In this document: positions 8,055-16,826 of the stretch, one piece after another | Layout of the letters: every line of letters begins with the position of its first letter | How positions within the stretch are numbered: the first letter of the stretch is position 1 | Assembly (NCBI RefSeq): GCF_009712035.1 | Contig: NZ_VILB01000018.1 | Location: 1 to 50,258 of the forward strand | Direction of reading: 5' to 3' | DNA from: Anabaena sp. UHCC 0187 | GTDB taxonomy: Bacteria > Cyanobacteriota > Cyanobacteriia > Cyanobacteriales > Nostocaceae | Length of the DNA stretch: 50,258 nt | Program-made: the position numbers and the translations under genes | The notes under the pieces: generated by a model | The model's input: the letters and a program-made list of their open reading frames with translations, nothing else | Databases searched by the model: none | Told to the model about the DNA's origin: nothing

Positions 8055-8489
8055 ATGATGGAAACTCAAGCACAGCAACCAGAGCAAGAAAAGTCTTCTG
8101 TACCACAAGATATCTTATCTTTTTCCGGTGGAGATAATCGCAATTTGCCAAAATTACCTGCTGCTAAGGAATCAGAATCGCAATGGCAGCAAATTATTAG
8201 ACAAATTGTTGAATTTTTAAATAACCTGCCAGATTATTTAGGCAGTATTTTTAACAACAATAAGCAGGGTTTAATCACCCTAGTTTTAATTTTATCAGCT
8301 TTTGTCACAGTTAAGGTAGCGATCGCATTACTAGAAGCTGTGAATGGTGTACCTTTGCTACAACCAATTTTCGAGTTAATTGGCATATCTTACTTTATCT
8401 GGTTTGCTTTTCGTTATCTCCTCAAATTTGAGACTCGGCAAGAATTATCCCAGAAATTTAACTCTTTTAAACAACAATCTTTAGGTTAA
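8055..8489 (+). CDS. CAAD-domain thylakoid membrane protein (CurT-like)
   Basis: This 144-residue protein has a disordered, Gln/Glu-rich N-terminus. A CAAD domain of about 90 residues follows, containing an amphipathic helix (NNLPDYLGSIFNNNKQ), two membrane helices (GLITLVLILSAFVTVKVAIAL and PIFELIGISYFIWFAFRYLL) and a C-terminal amphipathic helix. The same domain makes up CurT/CURT1, which bends thylakoid membranes, and is found fused to some cyanobacterial aminoacyl-tRNA synthetases. As a stand-alone protein it fits the CurT type. It is monocistronic, with a clear terminator at 8508-8548. Confidence 0.8.
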   Translation: MMETQAQQPEQEKSSVPQDILSFSGGDNRNLPKLPAAKESESQWQQIIRQIVEFLNNLPDYLGSIFNNNKQGLITLVLILSAFVTVKVAIALLEAVNGVPLLQPIFELIGISYFIWFAFRYLLKFETRQELSQKFNSFKQQSLG

Positions 8490-8507
8490 AGGTTTTTTAG
8501 AGTTAAT

Positions 8508-8548
8508 AAAATGTAGGCTAGGCAAAGTCCAACCTACATTTTATTTTG
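8508..8548 (+). terminator. Terminator after the CAAD-domain gene
   Basis: AAAATGTAGG (8508-8517) is perfectly complementary to CCTACATTTT (8533-8542), followed by ATTTT. It lies 18 bases after the stop codon. Confidence 0.75.
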
Positions 8549-8684
8549 GATTTGAGTATATAAAATATATCTATAGATAGAAAATTTTCATAAAAGTATT
8601 TTTGGCAATTATTCCCGAAGGTAGTAGATTTATTTGCTAGAAAATTCTAATCTAGTTTTTGTAATGCTGAAAAAGGCTAATTGT

Positions 8685-9059
8685 ATGAATGAGAAGATTA
8701 GCACAGATACCTATGATCGGGGCATAATTCCCGCTGAAACAGCAGCCCGAATGAAAAGAGAAGGGGTAAATTATAAACACTTGCCGACTGAAGAGGATCT
8801 TGCCAATGCTGCCACTGATGACCAAACTGATATTTACAGTATTCGGACAACGGACGGTTATACTGTGGATAAAGAGGGATTGTTGAATAATTATGCAGTT
8901 GAACCGGAAATGTATTATGAAGTTCCTGGTGATGCAGAAGAAGAGGTAGAACAAGAAAAAGCAGACCGAATAAAGGAATTGCGAGAAGTAAATGCAGATA
9001 AAACAGGTCTACTAACAGAGGATTTTGATAAGAGAGGTAAAGGACCAGGAATAATCTAA
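8685..9059 (+). CDS. Small acidic hydrophilic protein, function unknown
   Basis: From the ATG at 8685 the protein is 124 residues. Upstream alternatives are an ATG at 8664 and a TTG at 8634. I prefer 8685 because the sequence upstream translates into an unlikely leader. The product is highly charged, lacks hydrophobic segments, and is rich in Asp/Glu with a run of Glu in AEEEVEQEK. Its codon use is ordinary for the window. No family was recognised. It converges with the Uma2 gene, overlapping it by four bases. Confidence 0.6.
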   Translation: MNEKISTDTYDRGIIPAETAARMKREGVNYKHLPTEEDLANAATDDQTDIYSIRTTDGYTVDKEGLLNNYAVEPEMYYEVPGDAEEEVEQEKADRIKELREVNADKTGLLTEDFDKRGKGPGII

Positions 9060-9664
9060 TTTATCATTTCTTTGATTTTCTCCCGAAATTCTAAAGCTGC
9101 ATCTAAAGGGTCATCTGCGACTACATATTGCGCCAAAATTGACAAATCTAAGTTCGGCAATAATTCACTTTTTGCCACCAATTCATAACTTTCACCGCGC
9201 AGATGATAAACGGCAAATTGATTGTTTTGAAAAAACCAAACTTCTGCCACGCCTAATCTTTTGTAAACTTCTAATTTATCAATTCCCCCACTGGTGAGTA
9301 CAACTTCAATGGCAAGATCAGGAACTTCTTTTTCTGTGCCTAGACAGTAGGATTCATCTGGTTCTACTCCTCCTCTTTTCGCTTGTTTACGGAAGGTTGT
9401 AGAACCAAGGGGAAAATAGCGAATGCGTTTTTCTTTTAAATAGTCTTCTAATAAAGATCCAATCACAGTTTTTCGATTTTCATGGCGGCGACTTGGTGAC
9501 ATTAATTCTATGACTCCATCTAAATATGTAACTCTATATTGGAGGCTATCACCCAAATCATTGAGTAAAGCTTCATAATTTTTCCAATTAACACCAGTGA
9601 TAGTTTGCCGTTCTTCTGGATCTTCGGCTTGTAATAGTTCAGATAATTCTGGAAGTAAAAGCAT
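9056..9664 (-). CDS. Uma2 (DUF820) family putative restriction-like endonuclease
   Basis: This 202-residue protein belongs to the Uma2/DUF820 group, which is greatly expanded in cyanobacteria. Visible marks are YLDGVIELMSPSRRHE near the N-terminus, GGVEPDESYCLG, and the PD-(D/E)xK-like core PDLAIEVV followed by KLEVYKRLGVAEVWFF. Despite the nuclease fold, the biological role of this family is not established. It ends four bases inside the 3' end of the convergent upstream gene. The palindrome at 9718-9746 lies just beyond its start. Confidence 0.85.
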   Translation of the reverse strand: MLLLPELSELLQAEDPEERQTITGVNWKNYEALLNDLGDSLQYRVTYLDGVIELMSPSRRHENRKTVIGSLLEDYLKEKRIRYFPLGSTTFRKQAKRGGVEPDESYCLGTEKEVPDLAIEVVLTSGGIDKLEVYKRLGVAEVWFFQNNQFAVYHLRGESYELVAKSELLPNLDLSILAQYVVADDPLDAALEFREKIKEMIN

Positions 9665-9717
9665 ATAATTTCCTTAAAACCGAATTATTGCTAACTTGAT
9701 TATATTCTAATTTCCAG

Positions 9718-9746
9718 ATCCCCGACTGCTCAGAGAAGTCGGGGAT
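9718..9746. repeat. ATCCCCGACT palindrome (dispersed family)
   Basis: ATCCCCGACT (9718-9727) and AGTCGGGGAT (9737-9746) form a perfect 10-bp stem. Members of the same family occur at 30736-30764, 38939-38973 and 43606-43670, with arms of the form AT(A/C)CC(C/T)(C/G)GACTTCT. At the last two sites it serves as an obvious terminator. Here it lies between the divergent uma2 and hemC starts, where a terminator is not expected. Confidence 0.6.
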
Positions 9747-9886
9747 ATATTTCAAAAATTGTAAATAAATGTAAAGTTATTGGCAAATAAAATCTTCACA
9801 GAATTAGGTTAATCTAATCCGGTACGTCACTCCCTGCGGTAGTCTAGATAAATGTTAATTTATCGCCTGGTTTGACAAATAGTTTT

Positions 9887-10855
9887 ATGACTTCAGTTTC
9901 TAGTCCTGCACGCACTATTCGTATTGGTTCACGTAAAAGCCAACTAGCTCTAGTTCAAACATACTGGGTACAAGCGGAACTCCAGAAAAGCTTTCCCCAC
10001 ATTACTTTTGAAGTCCATACCATGTCTACCCAAGGGGACAAAATCCTGGATGTAGCCTTGGCTAAAATTGGCGATAAAGGACTATTTACCAAGGAACTGG
10101 AATTGGGCATGATCAATAAGGATATTGATTTTGCTGTGCATTCTCTCAAGGATCTGCCTACAAACCTGCCAGAAGGGTTGACACTGGCAGCGATTACAGA
10201 ACGGGAAAACCCCGCAGACGCGGTGGTGCTGCATGAAAAGTATAAAGGTGAAAAACTTGAGACTTTACCCCCAGGTGCGGTAATTGGGACTTCTTCTCTG
10301 CGAAGATTGGCACAGTTACGCCATAAGTTCCCTCATTTTACCTTCAAAGATGTGCGGGGAAACTTGATCACACGCATGGCCAAACTGGATGCAGGTGAGT
10401 ATGATGCTTTAATTTTAGCAGTAGCTGGTTTAGAAAGATTGGAAATGAGCGATCGCATCCATCAAGTTCTGACTCCAGAAGTCTCCCTCCATGCCGTCGG
10501 ACAAGGTGCTTTGGGGATAGAATGCCGGGCAGATGACACGGAAGTAATTAGCCTACTGAAAGCCATTGAACACCCGCAAACACGCGATCGCTGTTTAGCA
10601 GAAAGATCATTTTTACGAGTTTTAGAGGGCGGTTGTCAAGTTCCCATTGGTGTAAATACGGTAATTAATGGTGACGAATTAACTTTAAAAGGTCTGGTAG
10701 CCAGCGTTGATGGTCAACAAATCGTGAAAGATACCGTCACCGGTGCGGCTGCTGATGCTGAAAAGTTAGGCGCACAACTAGCCAGTATTTTACGGGAACA
10801 AGGCGCTACAGAAATCTTAGAAAAAATCTTTACCGAAGTTCAACGAGGATCATAG
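9887..10855 (+). CDS. hemC: Porphobilinogen deaminase (hydroxymethylbilane synthase)
   Basis: The enzyme joins four porphobilinogen units into hydroxymethylbilane for heme, chlorophyll and bilin synthesis. Landmarks are [17 protein letters not shown] at the start, the catalytic region [10 protein letters not shown], the ring-binding [12 protein letters not shown] and [10 protein letters not shown], and EGGCQVPIG, whose Cys carries the dipyrromethane cofactor. The ATG at 9887 gives 322 residues. A TTG at 9872 would add five residues but is less likely. The gene stands alone, followed by a repeat-rich gap. Confidence 0.97.
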   Translation: MTSVSSPARTIRIGSRKSQLALVQTYWVQAELQKSFPHITFEVHTMSTQGDKILDVALAKIGDKGLFTKELELGMINKDIDFAVHSLKDLPTNLPEGLTLAAITERENPADAVVLHEKYKGEKLETLPPGAVIGTSSLRRLAQLRHKFPHFTFKDVRGNLITRMAKLDAGEYDALILAVAGLERLEMSDRIHQVLTPEVSLHAVGQGALGIECRADDTEVISLLKAIEHPQTRDRCLAERSFLRVLEGGCQVPIGVNTVINGDELTLKGLVASVDGQQIVKDTVTGAAADAEKLGAQLASILREQGATEILEKIFTEVQRGS

Positions 10856-10895
10856 GGTGACAGCAATTTTCAGGTAAATGAACTACATTTAATTT

Positions 10896-10928
10896 CGCGC
10901 AGAGACGCAAAGGAGCAAAGGCGCAAAG
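10896..10928. repeat. Dispersed GCGCAGAGACGCAAAG repeat arm
   Basis: This segment belongs to the same family as the arms at 5409-5435 and 5536-5562: CGCAGAGACGCAAAG, then GAGCAAAGGCGCAAAG. It lies between hemC and glgA. A further arm is at 15274-15307. Confidence 0.5.
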
Positions 10929-10986
10929 AAATACATTGATTCAGGCTTTGGGCTAAATATGTGAAATCTACTTTAATCACGTAATC

Positions 10987-11028
10987 ACCAATCACCAATT
11001 ACCAATTACCAATTACCAATTACCAATT
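10987..11028 (+). repeat. ACCAATT heptamer array abutting the glgA start codon
   Basis: Six tandem 7-base units (one ACCAATC, five ACCAATT) end three bases before the glgA ATG. The repeat therefore occupies the place where a ribosome binding site would be, and none is visible. Confidence 0.8.
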
Positions 11029-11031
11029 ACC

Positions 11032-12471
11032 ATGAAAATTTTATTTGTAGCAGCGGAAGCTGCTCCCATTGCCAAAGTTGGCGGTATGGGGGATGTTGTC
11101 GGTGCATTACCCAAGGTCTTAAGAGCAATGGGTCATGATGTGCGGATTTTCATGCCTTATTATGGCTTTGTTCCTGACAAAATGCCAGTTCCCAAAGAAC
11201 CCATTTGGAAAGGTTCAGCCATGTTCCAGGAGTTTGCAGTTTACGAAAGTGTGCTGCCTGGTACTGATGTTCCTTTGTATTTATTTCAACATCCATCTTT
11301 TTCACCTCGGCGGGTTTACGGTGGAGAAGATGAAGATTGGAGATTTACTTTATTTTCCAATGGTGCGGCGGAATTTTGCTGGAATTACTGGAAACCGGAA
11401 ATTGTCCATTGTCATGATTGGCACACAGGAATGTTGCCTGTCTGGTTGAATCAATCTCCAGATATTACCAGTGTATTCACCATTCACAACCTCGCTTATC
11501 AAGGTCCTTGGCGGTGGTATTTAGAGAAAATTACTTGGTGTCCCTGGTATATGCAAGGACACAATACAATGGCGGCCGCAGTCCAGTTTGCCAATAAAGT
11601 CAATACAGTTTCTCCCACCTATGCCGAGCAGATAAAAACACCTGCTTATGGTGAACAAATAGAAGGGTTATTATCTTTTGTTAGTGGCAAATTATCAGGG
11701 ATAATTAACGGCATAGATACCGATATTTATGATCCTAGTAATGATAAATACATCACCCAAACCTTTACCATAGATACCCTTGATCAACGTAAAGCTAATA
11801 AAATAGCCCTGCAAGAAGAGGTGGGTTTAGAAGTTAATTCTAATGCCTTTCTTATCGGCATGGTGACAAGGTTGGTAGAACAAAAAGGGATGGATTTAGT
11901 ATTACAAATCCTTGACCGTTTCATGGCTTATACAGATGCTCAGTTTGTTCTTTTGGGAACAGGCGATCGCTATTATGAAACCCAAATGTGGCAACTAGCA
12001 TCCCGTTATCCCGGACGCATGGCCACCTACCTCCTGTATAATGATGCCCTCTCCCGTCGCATTTATGCTGGTACTGATGCCTTCCTAATGCCTAGCCGTT
12101 TTGAACCCTGCGGAATCAGCCAAATGATGGCTTTGCGTTACGGTTCTGTTCCCATTGTTCGTCGCACAGGGGGATTAGTTGATACTGTCAGCCACTTTGA
12201 TCCAGTCAATGAAGTAGGTACAGGTTATTGCTTTGACCGCTATGAACCTCTGGACCTCTTTACCTGCATGATTCGGGCTTGGGAGGGTTTCCGTTTCAAA
12301 CCTCAATGGCAAGAATTACAAAAACGGGGGATGAGTGAAAACTTCAGTTGGTATGAATCCGCTAAGGAGTACGATAAACTTTATCGTTCTATCTATGGTT
12401 TACCAGATCCAGAACCAACACTAGAAGCAAAACCAATACCAACACCAAAACTAATACAAAAATCAGTTTAA
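11032..12471 (+). CDS. glgA: Glycogen synthase (ADP-glucose type)
   Basis: This 479-residue GT5 glycosyltransferase transfers glucose from ADP-glucose to glycogen. Visible marks are the N-terminal ADP-glucose loop KVGGMGDVVG (Lys15), the segment CHDWHTG, TIHNLAYQG, the C-terminal domain GMVTRLVEQKGMDL, and the catalytic SRFEPCGISQMMALRYG followed by RRTGGLVDTV. Length and motifs are complete. The C-terminus ends in a short Pro/Thr/Lys-rich tail. There is no Shine-Dalgarno: the ATG sits at the end of a heptamer array. A terminator-like hairpin follows at 12509-12536. Confidence 0.97.
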   Translation: MKILFVAAEAAPIAKVGGMGDVVGALPKVLRAMGHDVRIFMPYYGFVPDKMPVPKEPIWKGSAMFQEFAVYESVLPGTDVPLYLFQHPSFSPRRVYGGEDEDWRFTLFSNGAAEFCWNYWKPEIVHCHDWHTGMLPVWLNQSPDITSVFTIHNLAYQGPWRWYLEKITWCPWYMQGHNTMAAAVQFANKVNTVSPTYAEQIKTPAYGEQIEGLLSFVSGKLSGIINGIDTDIYDPSNDKYITQTFTIDTLDQRKANKIALQEEVGLEVNSNAFLIGMVTRLVEQKGMDLVLQILDRFMAYTDAQFVLLGTGDRYYETQMWQLASRYPGRMATYLLYNDALSRRIYAGTDAFLMPSRFEPCGISQMMALRYGSVPIVRRTGGLVDTVSHFDPVNEVGTGYCFDRYEPLDLFTCMIRAWEGFRFKPQWQELQKRGMSENFSWYESAKEYDKLYRSIYGLPDPEPTLEAKPIPTPKLIQKSV

Positions 12472-12508
12472 GGTGTTTTAGGAAGTTGGAATTGTAAACA
12501 ATATTGAT

Positions 12509-12536
12509 GGGGTATTTATCTGGAATGCCCCTTTTT
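12509..12536 (+). terminator. Terminator of glgA (repeated element)
   Basis: GGGGTATT (12509-12516) pairs with AATGCCCC (12524-12531), followed by TTTTT. Nearly the same sequence (TGATGGGGT..TT.ATCTGGAAT.CCCCT) follows aroC at 15199-15221, so this is a repeated terminator module. Confidence 0.75.
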
Positions 12537-12640
12537 AATAGAATTAAAGATCAACAAGATATTTAAGAAGATGTTTTAAAGGTATTTTTTGTCAGAATCA
12601 GGATTTCCAGGATTTAAGGATTTACAGGATGGGAATTTTT

Positions 12641-13009
12641 ATGATTAAAGATGTAAATATTGATAGTCATTTCAATTCTGAGGTAGATTGGAAATATCTG
12701 GAAGCATCCCAACAGTTGCAGCTAGATAAACAAAATTATGGTGCTGATTATATTCATCTTTATGTTGATGATATAGAAGGTGATTGGCTGGAAAATTGGG
12801 ATTGGGAAGATGATTTAACAGATTATATTGATGCTTTTTATCATCATTGTGAACAGGGGAATTATCAATTTGCTTTTGATACTTTAAAAGCTGGTGATGA
12901 TTTGTTGAATCAGCCAGAGAATTATAAAAAATGTTTAGAACTTTATGATTATTTGCTTGAACGATTAGAAATAAACTCTGCAAAACAAGCAAAAATAAAA
13001 AATCAATAG
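12641..13009 (+). CDS. Acidic hypothetical protein
   Basis: From the ATG at 12641 this is 122 residues; an in-frame ATG at 12629 lies in a repeat-like stretch (CAGGATTT motifs) and is less likely. The product is acidic and rich in Trp, Asp and Tyr (GDWLENWDWEDDLTDYID). Its C-terminal half is helical and looks like a single TPR-type helical pair. I recognise no family. Codon usage is in line with its neighbours. A dispersed GTTGGGTT hairpin lies at 13067-13092. Confidence 0.5.
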   Translation: MIKDVNIDSHFNSEVDWKYLEASQQLQLDKQNYGADYIHLYVDDIEGDWLENWDWEDDLTDYIDAFYHHCEQGNYQFAFDTLKAGDDLLNQPENYKKCLELYDYLLERLEINSAKQAKIKNQ

Positions 13010-13066
13010 ATTTTGAATCTAGCTAAACAACGGATTTTTGTTTTGTAAAATACTTGATACTGTAAT

Positions 13067-13092
13067 GTTGGGTTTCCTTCCTTCAACCCAAC
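13067..13092. repeat. Dispersed GTTGGGTT hairpin
   Basis: GTTGGGTT (13067-13074) and AACCCAAC (13085-13092) flank TCCTTCCTTC. This is the second copy of the element at 7173-7197. It lies between the convergent hypothetical gene and the pseudogene and may terminate both. Confidence 0.55.
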
Positions 13093-13108
13093 CTACTACT
13101 AGATAAAA

Positions 13109-13920
13109 TCACACAACTCGATGGTATGTAATTATATGTTCTAATTCATCTTCTGGATCTGCAAGCCATATCTGATCAACAATAGGTGGAATGTTTGCAT
13201 TTTCGATAATTTCTATGATTTTCTCAGGAAAAAGAAAATCACCACCTATTTCTATAATTAGAATCTTTACACAATCTGTATATTCCTGAAATTTTTTTCT
13301 GTAGCTGCTAAATGTCTAGCTAATTCTTGAGCTATTACTGGTTCAGCTTCCATCATCTCTTTATAATAAACTCCAATATCTTTCCAAGAGCCAGATAATT
13401 TCAGACCAGATTTATCTGAAGTATCATCACGTTCATTGTCTGGAATACGACGAAAGCAACAACGAATAGGTTTATCAATAAAAATGATCTCAGAAATTAA
13501 AAAGTCTTCAAGATTATTTTTAATGTAAAGTGTTATTTCTCTCGATAAACCATCTAATTTACTTTTGGAATTCTGATAAAGAATACTTTCATCGATGGTA
13601 ATTTGATATAAATCTTCAGGTAGAGTCTCCCTTAAATCTATTTTAAAAGCTTTTTGAAAAGAACTAAAAAAATCATAAAAATGTCTATGCTTTTGATAAT
13701 AATCTTTAGGATAAACTATCTGTTTGCATTCAATGACCATTGATTGATCACCGGATGCTTCTAGTAATACCTATGGTTGCTTTGTCTCTTTCTTGGAAAT
13801 ATCAAGACATTTAGAAAGACTATAATTTTTTCCATAAGTCTCATTAAATTGATCAGCAAAATCTTTTAATCCCTTGTTCCACTCGCATTTGCCATCACGA
13901 AAACAATGAAAGGACACCAT
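13109..13920 (-). pseudogene. Broken PD-(D/E)xK nuclease-like gene (stop codon plus frameshift)
   Basis: Reading minus from the ATG at 13918-13920 gives 49 good codons ending KKETKQP, then a TAG at 13771-13773. The same frame continues as VLLEASGDQSMVIECKQ for another 168 codons. In the homopolymer T13292-T13298 (A7 on the coding strand) the frame must change by one base. The other frame then runs KFQEYTDCVKILIIEIGG... to a TGA at 13109-13111. Together they make a protein of about 270 residues. The segment LLEASGDQSMVIECK resembles the E-x(n)-ExK core of restriction-like nucleases. A 157-residue open frame (13267-13740) is only the middle of this gene. The nuclease assignment is inference from the motif. 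Confidence 0.65.
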
Positions 13921-14064
13921 ATTATTTTATGATGCAAGAGTTTACCTTTCAATCATAGTCTCAAAATTTACATGATGCAAGAATAAGTAAAGTATAAATA
14001 TGAAACAACATTATCATTTATGTGCTAGTACCGAATAGTGGTGTTTTTGTCCCAACACCATGTA

Positions 14065-14088
14065 AAATACAGATTCCGGTCTGTATTT
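14065..14088 (+). promoter_or_regulatory. Perfect 9-bp inverted repeat ahead of aroC
   Basis: AAATACAGA (14065-14073) and TCTGTATTT (14080-14088) flank TTCCGG. The repeat ends ten bases before the aroC ATG. It could be an operator or a translation-controlling hairpin. No regulator is known for this motif. Confidence 0.45.
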
Positions 14089-14098
14089 CCTCAACATC

Positions 14099-15187
14099 AT
14101 GGGTAGCACTTTTGGTCATCTTTTCCGAATTACAACTTTTGGCGAATCTCACGGCGGCGGTGTGGGAGTTATTATTGATGGTTGTCCCCCACAACTGGAA
14201 ATTTCCGCTGAGGAAATTCAATTTGAACTAGACAGAAGACGGCCAGGACAAAGTAAAATTACCACCCCTCGCAAAGAAGCAGACACCTGTGAGATTCTAT
14301 CTGGGGTGTTTGAGGGGAAAACTCTGGGAACACCAATTGCAATCTTGGTCAGAAATAAAAATACCCGTCCTGAAGATTATGATGAGATGGCGCAAAAATA
14401 CCGCCCTTCTCACGCAGATGCTACTTATGATGCTAAGTATGGATTCAGAAATTGGCAAGGTGGCGGCAGATCGTCAGCCCGTGAGACAATTGGTAGAGTA
14501 GCAGCAGGTGCGATCGCTAAAAAGATTTTACATCAAGTTGCAGGTGTAGAAGTTATCGCTTATGTAAAGCGAATTAAGGATTTAGAAGGTGTTGTTGATA
14601 CGAATACCGTCACTTTGGAAGATGTAGAAAGCAATATTGTCCGTTGTCCAGATGGCACAATTGCTAATACTATGATTTCCTTAATTGAACAAACCGGTCG
14701 AGATGGTAATTCCATCGGTGGTGTGGTTGAATGTGTAGTGCGGAATGTTCCCAAGGGTTTAGGAGAACCAGTTTTTGATAAATTAGAAGCAGATTTAGCA
14801 AAAGCGGTGATGTCACTTCCCGCAAGTAAAGGTTTTGAAATCGGTTCAGGTTTTGACGGAACTTTGTTAACAGGTTTTGAACATAACGACGAATTTTATA
14901 TTGATGAAAATGGCGAAATTAGAACAGTAACTAACCGTTCTGGGGGAATTCAAGGGGGAATTTCCAACGGTGAAAATATCATTATCCGCGTGGCTTTTAA
15001 ACCAACTGCAACTATTAGAAAGGAACAAAAAACCGTAACTAAGGAAGGTGAAGAAACGGTTTTAGCGGGTAAGGGAAGACATGATCCTTGTGTTTTACCC
15101 CGCGCTGTGCCTATGGTTGATGCTATGGTGGCTTTGGTTTTATGTGATCATCTCTTACGTCATTATGGACAATGTAAGGTGTTGTAG
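14099..15187 (+). CDS. aroC: Chorismate synthase
   Basis: This 362-residue enzyme converts EPSP to chorismate using reduced FMN, the last step of the shikimate pathway. Family marks are [18 protein letters not shown] at the start, the central [20 protein letters not shown], and [12 protein letters not shown] followed by KPTATI near the C-terminus. All conserved blocks are present and the length is normal. No Shine-Dalgarno is visible: a perfect inverted repeat occupies the leader. A terminator-like repeat follows at 15199-15221. Confidence 0.97.
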   Translation: MGSTFGHLFRITTFGESHGGGVGVIIDGCPPQLEISAEEIQFELDRRRPGQSKITTPRKEADTCEILSGVFEGKTLGTPIAILVRNKNTRPEDYDEMAQKYRPSHADATYDAKYGFRNWQGGGRSSARETIGRVAAGAIAKKILHQVAGVEVIAYVKRIKDLEGVVDTNTVTLEDVESNIVRCPDGTIANTMISLIEQTGRDGNSIGGVVECVVRNVPKGLGEPVFDKLEADLAKAVMSLPASKGFEIGSGFDGTLLTGFEHNDEFYIDENGEIRTVTNRSGGIQGGISNGENIIIRVAFKPTATIRKEQKTVTKEGEETVLAGKGRHDPCVLPRAVPMVDAMVALVLCDHLLRHYGQCKVL

Positions 15188-15198
15188 TTAATTTTGAT

Positions 15199-15221
15199 GG
15201 GGTGTTGATCTGGAATACCCC
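15199..15221 (+). terminator. Hairpin after aroC (same module as after glgA)
   Basis: GGGGTGTT (15199-15206) pairs with AATACCCC (15214-15221). The surrounding TGATGGGGT...ATCTGGAAT is shared with 12505-12531. The T-run here is interrupted (GTTTGG), so termination may be weaker. Confidence 0.5.
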
Positions 15222-15325
15222 TGTTTGGTATTGTTGTTATACTGGTACACTCTTTTTTCCAAAACTTTTTTGTCTCACGCGGAGTCGCAGAGAAGAGCGC
15301 GGAGAAGAGAAATTTTGTTGTAGGT

Positions 15326-16411
15326 ATGATTAATATGAATTCAGAGTACGAAATTCAGTGCCAACATTTTGCTGCTTTAAAAGATAAGTATCAAGCTAAT
15401 AACCATCAAGATTCTTCTCCTTCTAGTCCACTTTATTTCATTCTCAGAAAAGCTGATTTAGGCGTTGAACTTACTGATTTTGAATCTATTTACTTGCAAA
15501 AAGAACAACTTTCAACAACGTTCAATAGTATTCAAAAAGAACAGCAGCATAGAATGAAAACAAGAGTAACTTTAGATGTTGAATTTACAAAGTTAAAATC
15601 AAAATATAAAGTTGAGAACTATAATATTTCTTGGATAACAAGCCCTTTATATTTTATACTTTGTAAGATTGATTCAGGGGATTTTCTCTCCGAAAAAGAA
15701 TTGAATTGGTTAGTATCACATGGTTTTAAACAAGCCAATTCAATTGGTATTGAAACTCGAAGATTTATTAATTTAAAATCTAAATACAAAGCTACTGAAT
15801 ATCAAGATTCTCATCCTGATATTCTACTTTATTCTATTCTAAAAAAGATAGATATCTCAGAACGCTTAATTGAGTCAGAATATAAATGGTTGCAAGATAA
15901 CCAACTATCAGAAACTTTGGGATTTGTTAAACAAACTGGTAATAAATGGAATTTAGCAAATGCTAGTAGTCATTTACGCAAAGCAGATAAATCAGAATTA
16001 GCATTACAGTTAACCAATAATTTACCACTCAACAACATTAAAGATAATAAACTCAAGTCAGCTTTATTAACTACTAGGGGTGGAGCATTTCGAGATATTG
16101 ATAAATTAGGTGATGCAGAAATTTGCGCTCGTGAAGCAATGAATTATCAACCAGATAGTCATCACCCTTACACATTAATGGGAGCTATTTGTTTTGAAAG
16201 ACATCAATATGCAGATGGTGAATATTGGTTTAATGAAGCAATTAAACGAGGTGCTAATCCAAGAGATACTGATTCAGAAATTAAATCAGTTTTGAAAAAG
16301 ACGAAGGATGAAAAACAGCGTCATGAGTTAGTTTATTATCTCTTGAGAAAAGATTCATACCGTTATGCTTGGGCTAAAGATTATCTGAAAAAACAGAAGG
16401 ATAAAAAATAA
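15326..16411 (+). CDS. Triple-repeat protein with C-terminal TPR-like region
   Basis: This 361-residue soluble protein contains three copies of a unit of about 50 residues (roughly 13-62, 84-134 and 145-197). Each has the pattern F..LK.KY followed by LY.IL.K.D and a closing E..WL or E..YL element. A TPR-like helical segment follows (about 215-340) with ALLTTRGGAFRDIDKLGDAE and HPYTLMGAICFERHQYADGE. No known family was recognised. The repeat plus TPR build suggests a binding or scaffold role. The start at 15326 is followed by a second Met three codons on. An arm of the dispersed GCGCAGAG repeat lies just upstream. Confidence 0.65.
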   Translation: MINMNSEYEIQCQHFAALKDKYQANNHQDSSPSSPLYFILRKADLGVELTDFESIYLQKEQLSTTFNSIQKEQQHRMKTRVTLDVEFTKLKSKYKVENYNISWITSPLYFILCKIDSGDFLSEKELNWLVSHGFKQANSIGIETRRFINLKSKYKATEYQDSHPDILLYSILKKIDISERLIESEYKWLQDNQLSETLGFVKQTGNKWNLANASSHLRKADKSELALQLTNNLPLNNIKDNKLKSALLTTRGGAFRDIDKLGDAEICAREAMNYQPDSHHPYTLMGAICFERHQYADGEYWFNEAIKRGANPRDTDSEIKSVLKKTKDEKQRHELVYYLLRKDSYRYAWAKDYLKKQKDKK

Positions 16412-16524
16412 CATTCTTGTGGGGTGGGCATCCCTGCCCGCCCAAATATGCAAATTAGGTACATTTTCCCTTATTATAATAGTACAGCCTGGCGTTAGTT
16501 ATATTCTTATATTCCATTTTATTT

Positions 16525-16821
16525 ATGAGATCCAGAATTGAAAATAACATTTTATTCATTCACAAGGAAGACGTACCAGAATTTAAAAAAGGCGGTTCTG
16601 TAGTTAGGAATTCCTACTTTTGGGCATTACGTTCCATTGCTGGACGTGCTAAACGTTATAGTGATTGGGAATATGAATCAGAAGTTTGGGTTGCAGTAGA
16701 ACGAATGCTTTTATCCTTTACTGAATCAGGCTATTTAGGTTATCGAGAAACAATGTTAGAATTTCCCCTATCACAAGGTGAAATTCCCAGTGTGTTGCGA
16801 AATGTAGCTACCTGGGAATAA
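16525..16821 (+). CDS. Small conserved-looking hypothetical protein
   Basis: This 98-residue protein is soluble, mixed alpha/beta in character and rich in aromatic residues (VVRNSYFWALRSIAGRAKRY, then WEYESEVWVAVERML). There is no signal peptide or membrane segment, and no family was recognised. Its stop lies five bases before the 3' end of the convergent diguanylate cyclase gene, so there is no room for a terminator between them. Codon usage is normal. Confidence 0.55.
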   Translation: MRSRIENNILFIHKEDVPEFKKGGSVVRNSYFWALRSIAGRAKRYSDWEYESEVWVAVERMLLSFTESGYLGYRETMLEFPLSQGEIPSVLRNVATWE

Positions 16822-16826
16822 TTAAA

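Noticed and set aside
13267-13740. 157-residue frame taken as a complete gene
   Set aside because: Frames on both sides continue the same protein across a stop codon and an A7 frameshift, so it is the middle of a broken gene.
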